Source: Didymella arachidicola | Taxonomy: Eukaryota > Ascomycota > Dothideomycetes > Pleosporales > Didymellaceae | Length of the DNA stretch: 64,000 bases | Direction: 5' to 3' | Assembly: GCA_016630955.3 (NCBI GenBank) | Contig: CM049988.1 | Location: forward strand, 1,178,001 to 1,242,000 | Shown here: positions 22,029-32,765 of the stretch, piece after piece | How the letters are laid out: every line of letters begins with the position of its first letter | How positions within the stretch are numbered: position 1 is the first letter of the stretch | The notes under the pieces: generated by a model | Told to the model about the DNA's origin: nothing | Databases searched by the model: none | The model's input: the letters and a program-made list of their open reading frames with translations, nothing else | Translations under genes and position numbers: made by a program

Positions 22029-23085
22029 ACGCTTTGTACGGCTGAATGGCGCACCCCACTGAAATGGCGCACCTTGCCAAGACCTCACTACTTTTAACCA
22101 CCACCAACAATGTCGCAACAAATTAATCTTGAATTGCTTCCTCGTGGAGAGAGAATTGACCTTGCTATCAAAGCTATGAAATCAAACGCGAATCTAAGCC
22201 AGCGACGCGCTGCTGCTGTCTACAACGTGCCTGAAACTACCCTTCGAAGGCAACGCGCCAAACCAGCTTCTCAACGCGTTGTCCACCCTAACGCGTGTAA
22301 GCTTACAAGGCAAGAAGAGGAGGTGCTTATTCAATACATAAGGAAGCTTGTCGCGCGAGGCTTTGGCCCTACGCTTGCCTACGTGCGAGAGATGGCTGAT
22401 CAACTGCTGGCTGCTCGCAGTGCAGGCAAGGTTGGAGAACACTGGGTCTACCGGTTTATCAGACGGAAACCTGAGATCAAGTCTCAGATTTCTAGACCAA
22501 GGGATTACCGGAGAGTCCTGTGCAGCGATCCAGCTATTATCAGTCCCTGGTTTGACCTTGTACGCAATGTCAAAGCCAAGTACGGCATCCTAGACCAAGA
22601 TACCTACAACTTTGACGAGACTGGGTTCCAGATAGGCGTTGGAGGGTCAGTTAAGGTAGTAACTGCTTCTGAGAGACGTCTTGCACCACTCAGCGTCCAG
22701 CCTGGCGATCGTGAGTGGATAACTCTGATCGCTTGTATCAACGCGATGGGCTGGTCTATCCCACCCTTCTTTATCCTCAAAGCAAAGCACCACGACAAGG
22801 CCTGGTACGTTAACAACCCAAAGGATTGGAGGATTGGGGTTAGCAAGAATGGCTGGACCTCGAATGAGCTTGGCCTTGCCTGGCTAAAGCACTTTATCCA
22901 GCATACAGAGGCTGCTACTGTAGGTAGCCATCAGCTGCTGATTATTAATGGCCACGAGAGCCATAAGTCACTCGAATTCCAAAACCTCTGCGAGGAAAGC
23001 AAGATTATTGCTCTCTGCATGCCTCCGCTTCACATTATGTTGCCTGCTACAAGAGTGTCACAGCACAGATCATCATAGCTTAACA
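22029..23085 (+). mobile_element. Pogo/Fot1-like DNA transposon C, 3'-truncated
   Basis: It starts after the shared TA at 22027-22028 with ACGCTTTGTACGGCTGAATG and runs in the opposite orientation to A and B. Its transposase homology stops near 23030, and the carboxylesterase stop codon lies at 23091, so the right end of the element is lost. The exact right boundary is uncertain. Confidence 0.75.
22110..23078 (+). pseudogene. Transposase of element C, truncated
   Basis: A 322-codon frame starts MSQQINLELLPRGERIDLAI. It has the DNA-binding half (QRRAAAVYNVPETTLRRQRA) and the first catalytic motif NFDETGF. The second motif reads LLIINGHESH, so the catalytic Asp is replaced by Asn. Homology ends at LCMPP; the remaining residues come from unrelated sequence, and the third catalytic motif is missing. 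Both defects make it inactive. Confidence 0.85.
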
Positions 23086-23090
23086 ATATC

Positions 23091-24871
23091 CTATTTGCCG
23101 TACACGCTTCCAAACACAGAGTTCAGATACGCGATTCCTGCAGCCCTCCAGTTGTCGTACTCGATGTTGCTTGCCCGCTCGACTTCGAAAACAAAATTCT
23201 GCCCGTAGCCACCTGCTCCATCTTCGTAGACTGGCCACTCGACATTTCCAGCTACTCCATGTCCGTTTGGATCGTGAGTGGTGAAGAAGGAGACCCACAT
23301 GTTGCTCATTGTCTTGGCGGTGTCGCGATAAGCAGCTGGCACAGCGTCCGCGCCGCCCGCAAATCCCATGCGATCGAGATTGTAGAACACGTGAGCTACT
23401 TCAGTATAGTGCGTAGAGCCCGGAAGGTTTGCAACTTTCCCGTTAAACCGATAGCAGTAGGCCGTGACATTATGTCTAGACCAAGATTGGCAGGTCAACC
23501 GACGTGGCGCGATAAAGGTGAAGTCCCCAGACAGAGCAGCCCAACGCTTTGTTTGCGATCCGCGCCCTGCTGGCGGGGTAGTCCAGATCTCAGGTATACC
23601 AGCTCCGGGGATGTTTGGGTATAAAACCTCGAGGAAAGGCACTGTAACATTCGAGCCATACGCTGCAGCGCGGCTCCTAAACTCCTCATCGGTGTTGATG
23701 TTGATGCCAAGAGCGGTGAAGATACCTTCGTCGCTATTTGCACCGGCAATGATAGGAACCTTGACGAAAGCTCCGGACTCCAGTTGATCATACAGACTAC
23801 CTTGGATCAGATCGCCGTCAACGTACGGGAAAAACGATCCAGCAGCGGTGCCGTTTAGTGCAACGTTGATTGCAGCGAATGGGAGGTTTCGAAGACACTG
23901 CAAGGTGCTATTTTGCGATGCGGAGCAATTGGTGGCTGCAACGAGCTTGTCGTATTTGGCTTGCTCTGTTGCCGCGTTGTACTTGCTACCGAGTAACAGC
24001 GGCGCACCAGACTCCATGATGGCGGCAGAAAAGAGTTTATCGTCACGGCCCCCAAAAGCTGTCAGATGAATGCCGATGGAAGCAGCGCCAGCAGATTCGC
24101 CGAAGATAGTGATCTAGTGCGGCTGTCAGCTTCCCGATATCGTCTTTGCCCACGGCGTCGCGAGGAGAGTTAAACGCACCTTTGACGAGTCTCCACCGAA
24201 GTCTGCGATGTTCTCTCGCACCCATTGGAGCGCCAAGCGTTGGTCTCGGATTCCCAGGTTCGTCACGCCTGCTGTCTTGATCTCCTCGCTATCAATGAAC
24301 CCGTAGGCATTTAGACGATACTGGAGCGTGACACCAATGAAAGGCTTGCTTATATCCACGCTGTTCTGTATCATGTAGCTGACGTTGTACATGGTGTCGA
24401 CAGTGCCACCCTGCGAGAATGCTGGTCCGCTTGATCAGTCAATAGCTGGAAGCCCCAATCAGAGTACATACCGCCACCGTGAATCCAGACCGCGACTGGC
24501 AATTGTCTGTCATCGTATCCTTTCGGTCTGACGACGTTCAGGTATAAACAATCCTCGCTGACCTCGAAGTCTCCGATCTGTTCGCTGCCATAACCTGCAC
24601 ATTTGGGTGGATAGGACTGCGCCTGGAGCGGTTTCTCCCAATTCTGTTCGATCGGCTGAGGAAGTGCGAATCGCAAGGCTCCTGTAGGTGCTTGAGCGAA
24701 AGGGATACCTAGAAAGGCATCTTGGCTGTAGGTCTTGATATTGGTTCCGATGATTGTGCCATTCCTGACGTGAACTTGAGGGGCACTCGTTGGTGCATCG
24801 TTCTGAGTTAGAGCTGCCGCGTTGACTGTCCTCACAACTGCCACGAACAAAAGAGTGATAAATGGCCTCAT
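23091..24871 (-). CDS. Secreted type-B carboxylesterase/lipase
   Basis: Three exons (24472-24871, 24180-24421, 23091-24113) encode 554 aa; both introns are GT..AG. The start MRPFITLLFVAVVRTVNA is a signal peptide. Splicing at intron 1 gives the oxyanion segment WIHGGAFSQGG and at intron 2 the nucleophile elbow ITIFGESAGAAS. The catalytic Glu lies in AGANSDEGIF and the His in STHYTEVAHVF. EDCLYLNVVRP is the type-B carboxylesterase signature 2. Length fits fungal alpha/beta-hydrolases of this family. Natural substrate is unknown; aryl, feruloyl or lipid esters are all possible. The gene is intact but sits between mobile elements: a truncated one ends beside its stop codon, and another begins 187 bp upstream of its start codon. 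Confidence 0.9.
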
Positions 24872-25057
24872 CTTGTGTGGTTATGTGGAACCTTGAAGAT
24901 GGATAGAGCTTCATCGAGGGTTACGGCTCTGGCCCTTATATGCGTCCTTTCTCGGCCCATGAACTCTCGTTGCTAGCAGGGACCTGAGTCGTTGCATGGG
25001 CGAGGTTGATCCTTCGCATGGGGAGGCCACCACCGGAGTAGATCCGAGCCGAGGTTA

Positions 25058-27157
25058 CCGAGTCCGTGCGCGTGACGCCCACCATCGCGTAACGCCCCGC
25101 TGAGATCCTATCGACTTGTTGAAAAATAAGGTTACTGAGCCACCAACAACAGCAAATATTGTATAATATTGTAGTAGAGTAGTAAATAGACCTATGTGAA
25201 CTACTTGTGCTACTTGTATTTACTTGGAAGCCTAACGTTGCGTCCGCGGCGAGTAGTGACTGGTGGAGGAGCTGAGGGTGCCTCAGGGGCTTCTTTCGCA
25301 CCACCAGCATCACCAGCTTGTTTCTGACGCTTATTGCTACCTGAGGTAGCTTTTAAGGCTTTACGCTTACCCTTTTGGGATAATTGGATAGCAGTAGTAG
25401 CTTGACGAGCGTCCCTTTGACGCTGCGCTTCAGCTGCCTTCTTAGCCTTCTCCTGCACCCTCACCTCCTTAGCTCTCTCACGCTCTGTACGCTTCTCCTG
25501 AGCCTCTCTTGCTCTCTGAAGCTTAATTGCTACTTGCTCTTGCTTCTGACGTAGCTTTTGAAGATGCTGCTCCTCCTGTTCTTGCTCATTGATCTTCCGA
25601 CGATAGTGTGCCTCTCTGACCTTCCGAGGAGACCAAAATACAGGTTGACTTTGGTACTCCTTCCGCTGTTGGAGACTCAGGGGCTTACTCTTCTTATTGT
25701 GCTTCTTCCTGTGTGCAAGAGACTCCTGCAGGCCTTTGTTCTGCTCAGTAAGCAGCTCAACCTGGGCAGTAAGAGAGTGAATTGCCCCTGTCAGCTCCCG
25801 CACTGCCTCACTGTCAGGTTCCTTCACATGATCCTTAAGTACCTGCCTTATACGCCTCCAGTCTGTTGGTCTAAGAGCTCCTGATTGTTCTTCTTTGTCT
25901 GTATAAGTGTTGTTGACTTGTTTGAGTACAGCAGAGGCGTCAGGGGGCCATATCCCTGTGGCTGCAAAGGAGTTGACGATTGTTGACTCCTGAAATGAGC
26001 TCTGCCACGCCGCCCAGAACAGGTGTAAGAAGTTTGATTTAGTGACTGGAGAGGTCCCCTGACTGCTTTGGAGGAACTGCGTAAGCTCATTTGAGTATGC
26101 TCGTGCCAGAGGTGAGAACAGGCAAACGTCCAGTGGCTGGAGCCTGTGTGTTGAGTGAGGGGGAAGGATCATCACGAGTATCTTGCGTTGGTTGGCGTAC
26201 TCAATAAAGTCAGGGGTAACGTGGCTCCCGTGGCCGTCAAGTATCAAAAGACGATACTTTCTCCGTGCTGTGGCCTTAGTAGCGCGATCGAACACCTGTT
26301 CAAGCCAGGCAAGAGCTATCTCGTTGTTGCTCCAGCCTGTACTAGATGAGCTGACAAAGACTGAGTGTTCCCCTGGCTTGATATCCTCCACCCAGCCTGA
26401 GTATATAGCTTGATTGGCTGCTGGGTATATGAGGCTTGCTGGCAGGGCTTCCCCTGAGGCACTTATGCAAGCAATAAGCGTGATCCACTCCCGTGAGCCG
26501 TCTTGGAGAGTACCTCTGACTTGCTTGCTGTCCCACAGTGGCCGGGAGAACACTCGTTTTGCACGTTCAAGTACCCCGATCATGAAGCCCTTCTCATCCA
26601 TATTGTACATGTGCTGAGGCTCAATGCTGTACTCAGCTATCTTGCTGTGTAGAAGTGTGAAGTAGGCCTCAAAAGAAGCCCCTGAGTCAGCTTGGTGGCG
26701 ATTGCGATCCTTCCCTGTTGCCCATTTGGTGACCAGTTCAGCTGTGTGACGGTGGAGGAAGCGAGTAACCCAGCTATCAGAGACGCTGCTACCAGCTACT
26801 TTAGACGCGTAATTTCGGATTTGAAGCCTGTTAGGAGGGAATCCGTCCTCAGTAAGCTTATTAATAAGCTTAATAAGCTCTTGTTCTTCAGTGTTGTTGA
26901 GTTTCCGTTGGTTAACTGCTTTGACCTCCCTAGAAGTTGAAACCCCTTTGTGCCTCCGCGCTAACGTAGACCGATCAACTCCCTTTGCTTTAGCAAACTT
27001 TGTGTATGAAAGTTGTTCTTTATGATTGCGCAAATCGAATTCTGTAGCCGCTTCTTGAATTGAGTCCATATTGACTGAGCTATGGGGTGTTGAAGATGGG
27101 GTGCGATTTGCTTAGCGGGGCGTTACGCGATGGTGGGCGTCACGCGCACGGACTCGG
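25058..27157 (-). mobile_element. Complete pogo/Fot1-like DNA transposon D
   Basis: The element is 2,100 bp with perfect 44 bp inverted repeats (25058-25101 and 27114-27157), beginning CCGAGTCCGTGCGCGTGACG. It is flanked on both sides by TA (25056-25057 and 27158-27159), the standard Tc1/mariner/pogo target duplication. One open transposase frame fills most of it. Identity of the two repeats and an undamaged frame suggest a young, possibly mobile copy. Confidence 0.93.
25210..27069 (-). CDS. Pogo-like DDE transposase of element D
   Basis: A 619 aa open frame without introns. Residues 1-110 form the Psq/CENP-B-type DNA-binding region (KFAKAKGVDRSTLARRHKG and the following helical repeat). The DDE_1 catalytic Asp residues can be placed at 158 (NMDEKGF), 278 (LLILDGHGSH) and 314 (RLQPLDVCLF), the last two separated by 35 residues. 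The C-terminal 200 residues are strongly charged and probably coiled-coil, rich in Lys, Glu and Arg, ending TRRGRNVRLPSKYK. Family role: binds the terminal repeats and performs cut-and-paste into TA. It is clearly a different subfamily from elements A to C (different terminal repeats and C-terminus). No inactivating change was seen. Confidence 0.93.
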   Translation of the reverse strand: MDSIQEAATEFDLRNHKEQLSYTKFAKAKGVDRSTLARRHKGVSTSREVKAVNQRKLNNTEEQELIKLINKLTEDGFPPNRLQIRNYASKVAGSSVSDSWVTRFLHRHTAELVTKWATGKDRNRHQADSGASFEAYFTLLHSKIAEYSIEPQHMYNMDEKGFMIGVLERAKRVFSRPLWDSKQVRGTLQDGSREWITLIACISASGEALPASLIYPAANQAIYSGWVEDIKPGEHSVFVSSSSTGWSNNEIALAWLEQVFDRATKATARRKYRLLILDGHGSHVTPDFIEYANQRKILVMILPPHSTHRLQPLDVCLFSPLARAYSNELTQFLQSSQGTSPVTKSNFLHLFWAAWQSSFQESTIVNSFAATGIWPPDASAVLKQVNNTYTDKEEQSGALRPTDWRRIRQVLKDHVKEPDSEAVRELTGAIHSLTAQVELLTEQNKGLQESLAHRKKHNKKSKPLSLQQRKEYQSQPVFWSPRKVREAHYRRKINEQEQEEQHLQKLRQKQEQVAIKLQRAREAQEKRTERERAKEVRVQEKAKKAAEAQRQRDARQATTAIQLSQKGKRKALKATSGSNKRQKQAGDAGGAKEAPEAPSAPPPVTTRRGRNVRLPSKYK

Positions 27158-27159
27158 TA

Positions 27160-27227
27160 TAGCTTTAAAGTTTCTAGATTTTGCTATTTTTACTAGTAAA
27201 TTCGGCGCATTGCGCGCACAGACACGG
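27160..27227. repeat. Residual end of another pogo-like element, interrupted by element D
   Basis: Just right of element D is an AT-rich segment ending in a terminal-repeat sequence that, read on the minus strand, begins CCGTGTCTGTGCGCGCAATG and borders TA at 27228-27229. The same sequence occurs at 10238. It appears to be the outer end of an older element into which D inserted; no partner end is seen left of D. Confidence 0.6.
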
Positions 27228-27229
27228 TA

Positions 27230-28540
27230 AGCTTGGCAACATCATACACAATACTGAGCGAATCATGCGCTAGCGTCGACAAGGTCGCAACTACTTTGCT
27301 TGGCATTGTTCAATCTACCCGATTAAGCACAATGTTCGTGTCGTAATGTGTACCGAGTGCCAGTCTAGGAGAGGGAGTTGCGAACATCAGAGACGTCTGG
27401 AACGGGAGGCGAGGCATTGAGAGCCTCCGATACACGAACTAAGTGTTGACTGTACGAAGTATCATTTCTTCTATGGTGGAAAGACATATTGAATAATGAG
27501 TGAACAGCATTGATTGAGTGATGGCCAATAGAGCCCGAAGTGTTATTTAAGAGAGGCGCCCGCGGTTGGTGGTCACATGATCTAGCAATATTCCGGCTTT
27601 CAACAAGAGGCGGATCTTCGTCTAGTGTTTAGTTTGCTTGATCTGACTGACATTTGAAAGAGTCCGAAGACATACACCATTGTGATAACTCCTGTATGTT
27701 GTCAAACCTTTCTTTATAGACCCTTACAATTATCTCAAGGACCCGCTATCTCCGTACCAACTTCTCATTACATCACTTCGAGGCACAGCTACCTTGATTG
27801 CGGAAAGCGCGAAGAAGTGGGGCGCACAGGTCGCGCTCGAGCATGCATTCTTGTACGTGGCACTGGCTCTGCGTTACACTTCAGCGTCGATGTAAAGGGG
27901 CGCAGGTAGTGTTGGAGAGGTCCATGAATCAGAGATCCTAGTCTACACGAGTACAATGCCCAAGTCACCTGAAGACGAGAAGATCAGAATTAGCCGTCGG
28001 TCTCTTGCACCCCAAGCAAAGGATTGTCAGGATTGTCGATGGCGATGTCCTTGAGGAGACCTGCTTCCATAGCGATACATCGATAGCTGCAGTCATGAAG
28101 CAACGTAATGTAATATCAAGACCTACACAATACATATTGAAAGTCATCGGGAAAGTGTTGACGGGGCTCTCTATGCTTGGGGTTGACGGGACGCCTTGTC
28201 GTACTTTTCCTTGCAGCGATGGCAGCTCAGGATTTCTCTCATGACCCTCTAGTCTGTCGTGTGTCATCATCTCAAAATAGAGACAAATCTCACGTATTCC
28301 ATTCGCCCTGATACTTGTCATTACTACTCGGCGGGCGAACGGTTTCGGACTCAAGTAAGCGCTAGAAACAGTTCGGGTTTCAGACGTGTAATTCTGGGAT
28401 CTATGGCCTCAGATGCATATTGCATTGGAACATATATACAGTGATGAACTAGAAGGAGAACAGAAGTTTAAAGGCATGTGCTCGGGCATGTGCTCAGTAC
28501 CAGACTCTCATGGGGATCGAATCGACGAATCACCCACGAT
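27230..28540. other. Intergenic, nothing recognised
   Basis: About 1.3 kb downstream of the GH5 gene. The longest frame (129 codons, minus strand, ending at 27965) lacks any recognisable motif. Confidence 0.5.
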
Positions 28541-29911
28541 CTACGCGCGGCTAAAGCACTTGGTCATGAGGGGCTGATCGGTAGAGCCGTTGGGGGTCAA
28601 AGCGAGCACGTAAGACTGATCGAACTTGCCAGCGGACCAACCAGTGTAGCCGAGGTAAACATCACTGTTCTTGTTGATGGAAGCAAGGGCAGCGCAGACA
28701 TACTGCTCGCAAGAAGCAGTGTTGCCACCGCCAATCTCAGAGACGATAGCCTTGCGACCGTTGGTGCGGAGCCACGAAGCAAGAGGGGTGAACGAGTCGG
28801 AGACGTGGTCAGTGGTGCACTCGGCGTGTGTGCCGCTGTTGTCAGAATCGAGGTAGCGGTGGACGTCGAAGATGAGCTTGCTGGTGGTGCCATCAGAATC
28901 CTTGACTGTCAGAAGTGCAGGGCCACTGTTCTGGACGAAGGTTCCGGCGGAGGTGTAGTCAGTGCCAGGGAGCAGGAGGTACTGCGAAGTCGCACCGGCC
29001 TTGCGGATGGCAGTGACTGCAGCCTGGACGGAAGTCGCCCAGGTAGTCATTGTGAGATCGTGGGGCTCGTTCATCAAGCCGAATGCGATGTTCTTCTCAG
29101 ACTTGTACTTTGCGGCGAGCTGCGACCAGACATCAGCAAACTGATCGTTGGTGGGTCCACCCTGGCCAACGATGGCGCCGTTCCAGCGGGCGTAGTTGTG
29201 CAAGTCGATGATGCAAAGTGCACCGGTCGCCAAACAGCCCTGCACCAACTTGTCGTAAGCAGCGAGGATAGTAGTATCAAGAGCACCGCCAAGCGTGTTC
29301 TTGGTGAGGTACTGCCAGCCAATAGGCATGCGGAAGGCATTGAGCTTATCGGCCGTGGTGAAGTGCTGCATCTGAGAGATGCCGTCGGTGCTGGGGTCTA
29401 CGTATCCCCCCGAGCAGGATCCATCAGTAGAGCAGCCGAAATCGAATCCAGCAATGTTGACACCAGCAAATTGGGTGCGGCCAGACGCAGATGAGCCCTG
29501 AGCGGCGGGGGAAGCTGCAGGCTCGGCTGAGGCAACGGCTGCGGAAGTTACGGGCTTAGCTGATGCGACGGCGGCGGATGTTGCAGGTTTGGATGAGCGA
29601 ATAGGTGTGGCTGTAAGGTCGTCAGTACGGTGCACAACATTCGGGACTGAAGCTCATATCCTACCAGAATAGCGAACTGTCATCAGTGTAGATGCTGCAG
29701 GAGCTTTGGTCGGAGTGGAGGCTTTGATCGATGCTGCGGCACTGCCAGGAACACATTGAGAGTACCAGTCGTTCTGGTACTGGCAATGATAGCCAGACAC
29801 ACAGGTCGTGGCACCAGTAAATTCTTTACCGCCGCATTGCGCATAAGCAGCGCCGTCGGCTGCCGCAGCGGTTGCCATCAAGGCAGAGAAGACGAACGAA
29901 TAACGAGCCAT
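28541..29911 (-). CDS. GH5 endo-beta-1,4-glucanase with N-terminal CBM1
   Basis: Two exons (29665-29911 and 28541-29610) encode 438 aa; the 54 bp intron lies in the linker. MARYSFVFSALMATAAAADG is the signal peptide; an in-frame ATG further upstream was rejected because the signal peptide would then be internal. Residues 21-55 are a fungal cellulose-binding module with its Cys pattern (AQCGGKEFTG..CVSGYHC..NDWYSQC); the first of the usual planar aromatic positions is Phe. A Ser/Ala/Thr/Pro linker with a duplicated SAAVASA unit leads to the GH5 domain (from FAGVNIAGFDFGC). The likely acid/base Glu is in GLMNEPHDL and the nucleophile Glu in IVSEIGGGN. Function from family: extracellular attack on cellulose. 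Intact. Confidence 0.93.
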
Positions 29912-32635
29912 ATTAACAGCTGGGAGTTGCAGAAGAGAATGTAAACGAGTGGACAACCTTGTAAAGAGAGACTAAGGTGAGATGGAGAATTTGCAAGAGT
30001 ATTGAGTCTGAACCAGCGCCTTTATGTATGCAACTCAGTCAAGGAACGTGCTGCTCGTACATGTTGTCGGCCATCGAACGCAACCCGTATTTGATCGTTG
30101 GAGCGGTGCTCTAGAATGTCTACCTTGAGACGAGCATGTGGCTACCCGCAGGAACAATTTCCTGCCCTTCTGGTATTGGTCAAAACCATGACCGTGCGTA
30201 CAGGAGTCTCAAATATGGTCCTACTTCATTTCGCGAGCCGTTATTTGAGGAGCCATCTCCATACTGTTAGTGCGAACAAGCTTTTGACAGCCATCGCTTA
30301 AGAGGCTTAGAAAGCTTATTCATCCACCGGATGAAAGTCCCGGCCACCACAGGGTAGTCGATGTTTCGAAGTGGTGAAACAAATTCACTCCGCTACCGCG
30401 AAGCGACGTTAAGATCCCAGCCAACGCAAGCAGATAAGGCTACGCACACGGTCTAATTCGGGCCTTATTGCAGGCTGCTGTGTGCAGACTGTAGTCGCTC
30501 TTTTCGCCCTTGTCGGTAATTACCTGCAACTATCGAGTCATCCCGAGGCCCACTATCCTGAAACACAGACACAGCGACTAAGGCTAGATTGATTAGCGCC
30601 GGGACAGAGCGCGTAATCGCGCAGGCCGTCAGGTCTAATGCAAGACAGTCGCGTCCCCAGGACCTGGTTACTTTCGATGAACCTGGCTTCGACGGGCCTC
30701 AACTCCCATATAAAGACTCAAGCAAGCTTAACTTAGGTGGTGACGTGCGAGGCTCTGGTTGTGGGCGTTGCGGGCGTTGCGGAGGTGCACGAGTTCTATA
30801 ATGGCGTTAGCAGAGGCCCACTCGGAACGCATATGTCCAGGTTCAAAGATTCCTGCGTGGTTTAGGTTATATTTCACTTCAATGACGTCCACAGGTTGCT
30901 GCCATGCTGGCAGCCGATAGTTTGAGGGTTGATGGCGTGGCCGATAGTGTCCGCACATGAGGCGATCTTGCCGCTGATTTCCGTTTCTAGTAGGTATGAA
31001 CCTCAAGGGAAGACTACTCATTGCTCGAGTACCGTGGTGGTGGGCCGACCAGACAGAATTGCGCTTCGCCCGTCTGTTCTCGTCACGAACTGCCGTGGCG
31101 TTTGAACTGTATCCACAGTTTCAAGCTGTACGATCTCGTAGACGATCTTGCGGACGCTCGTGGGTATATTATGTGCAGTCATGATCTCCGGTGGTCTTTC
31201 CTTGAAACAGTTCCCATGACGCGCAAGGATGTGGAGGGAAGGTGGGGTTCGATTTTGCCCAGTCGTGGAAACGCGGAGTCAGGCTCCGATGATCGCATCC
31301 CGGCCTGCAAGCTTTCGTTCACAATACCATGTGACGCTCTGGACCTATCTCAACCCTCTCATCGGACGTTGTTCGCTCGACACAAACGTTTTACGTGAGC
31401 TAACCTACCGTCCCAACGTAATTTCTTGTTGCGGAACCTGTCTGCTTCCAAAGCTGGCAGCGCGACAACTGCTAGATAGCAGACAAAAGCACCAGCAAGA
31501 CAGGATCACTCCGGAAACGTATCGCCCCGCGCCCGCATCCTGACCAAAGACAGTAAGAGAGCATTGTCGAGGCAAAATAAGCTCAGGAAGTTGTCTTGAG
31601 CTCTTTGATGACATTCAGACATGGTGAGTTGGAAGCTCACTTTGCTTTCTCCGGGAAATGTTGAACATGCCTCCTGTGGACACTGATCTTGTCGTGCTTC
31701 TTCGTCAAACTTGATCAGGGAACTCAGCTTTCTGTCTCGACCGCCTCCAATGGAACTAGTGTAATGTCACGCCACCATACCAAGATGGTCAACTAATGGA
31801 AGAAGGTCCGGACGAGTCCAGCCACAGCAGCTCATGAAACAATGTGGAAATCTCCGAAAGCAGAGACTTCTATGACAAGCTGTAACACGTCAGAGATACT
31901 GAAGCAACCCCCCCCCCCCCCCCCCCCCTTGCGGTGAGTCGTGCTGGAGCTTCGCGACGAGATCTACACCTGTGCATAAACCATCGTACGACACGAGATC
32001 GTACGACACGAGTATTAAACCTGAATAGAAGATACTATACATGCTAGAATTAAAAAAACTGCTCACTTCCTGTTGCGAGCCACACCAAAGAGCGCTTCCG
32101 TAATAAGACGCGTTTATACACCTCGATGACACCGTAAACTTGACAGAACAGGCGAGTATCGAACTGTGGTCTACTTATGAGAAGTTAGGCCGTGCCTGAA
32201 CACAAAAAGAAGTGTTGGAATAAGCGTTGATCTACCATGATTGAGTATCAAAATGTCTACACTGGGGCTTACCCCTCCAACTGTGTCGATGGACTTTGTT
32301 TGCTGGGCCCCGCTTTTGTACAGTCTATCATAGTAGTGGATCAGATACTCTCAGGCTGACTTACATGCGTAAGTGGAGGAAGATGGTAAGGGTAGGAGGT
32401 CGCGTTGAGACTAGTCACCAGCTCCTCAAACAAATTGGCTGGAGGTCTACTCGACAGTAGGGTAAGACGAATTGAACAACCGCCCAGGAACAAAGTCACT
32501 TCACTGATCAGGGAAAAGGCTTACTCTCGTTTTGTTCGGGTGCCACATATCGTGCAATGTAGTACACAGTATCAATGCTTTGCTGACTACTTGAGGCGGC
32601 TCGAAGACTCTTGTGACATTGGGACCATACGATCG
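29912..32635. other. Long intergenic stretch, only a poly-C tract noted
   Basis: This 2.7 kb stretch includes the presumed GH5 promoter. Frames up to 125 codons (31021-31398, plus strand) show no motif. The only clear features are a 21-base C run and, beside it, a short direct repeat of CGTACGACACGAG near 31985-32010. Confidence 0.5.
31908..31928 (+). repeat. Homopolymer of 21 C
   Basis: An uninterrupted run of 21 cytosines in otherwise mixed-composition sequence. Its length may be unreliable because such tracts are prone to sequencing and replication slippage. Confidence 0.9.
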
Positions 32636-32765
32636 AAGAAAAACACGACAACAGCGAGAATTTCACTTTTTGGAATCAACGCAATTTATCGCACGCAGAC
32701 ATCTACTAGAGACGCCGTTCGACTAGCCAGCACTCAGAAGCAGCGCCCACTGCTTCTGAGGCGTC

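Noticed and set aside
27965..28354. 129-codon minus-strand frame
   Set aside because: Protein-like composition is weak, no recognised motif and no plausible partner exons.
31021..31398. 125-codon plus-strand frame in the long intergenic stretch
   Set aside because: No recognisable family or motif; cannot be supported as a gene from sequence alone.
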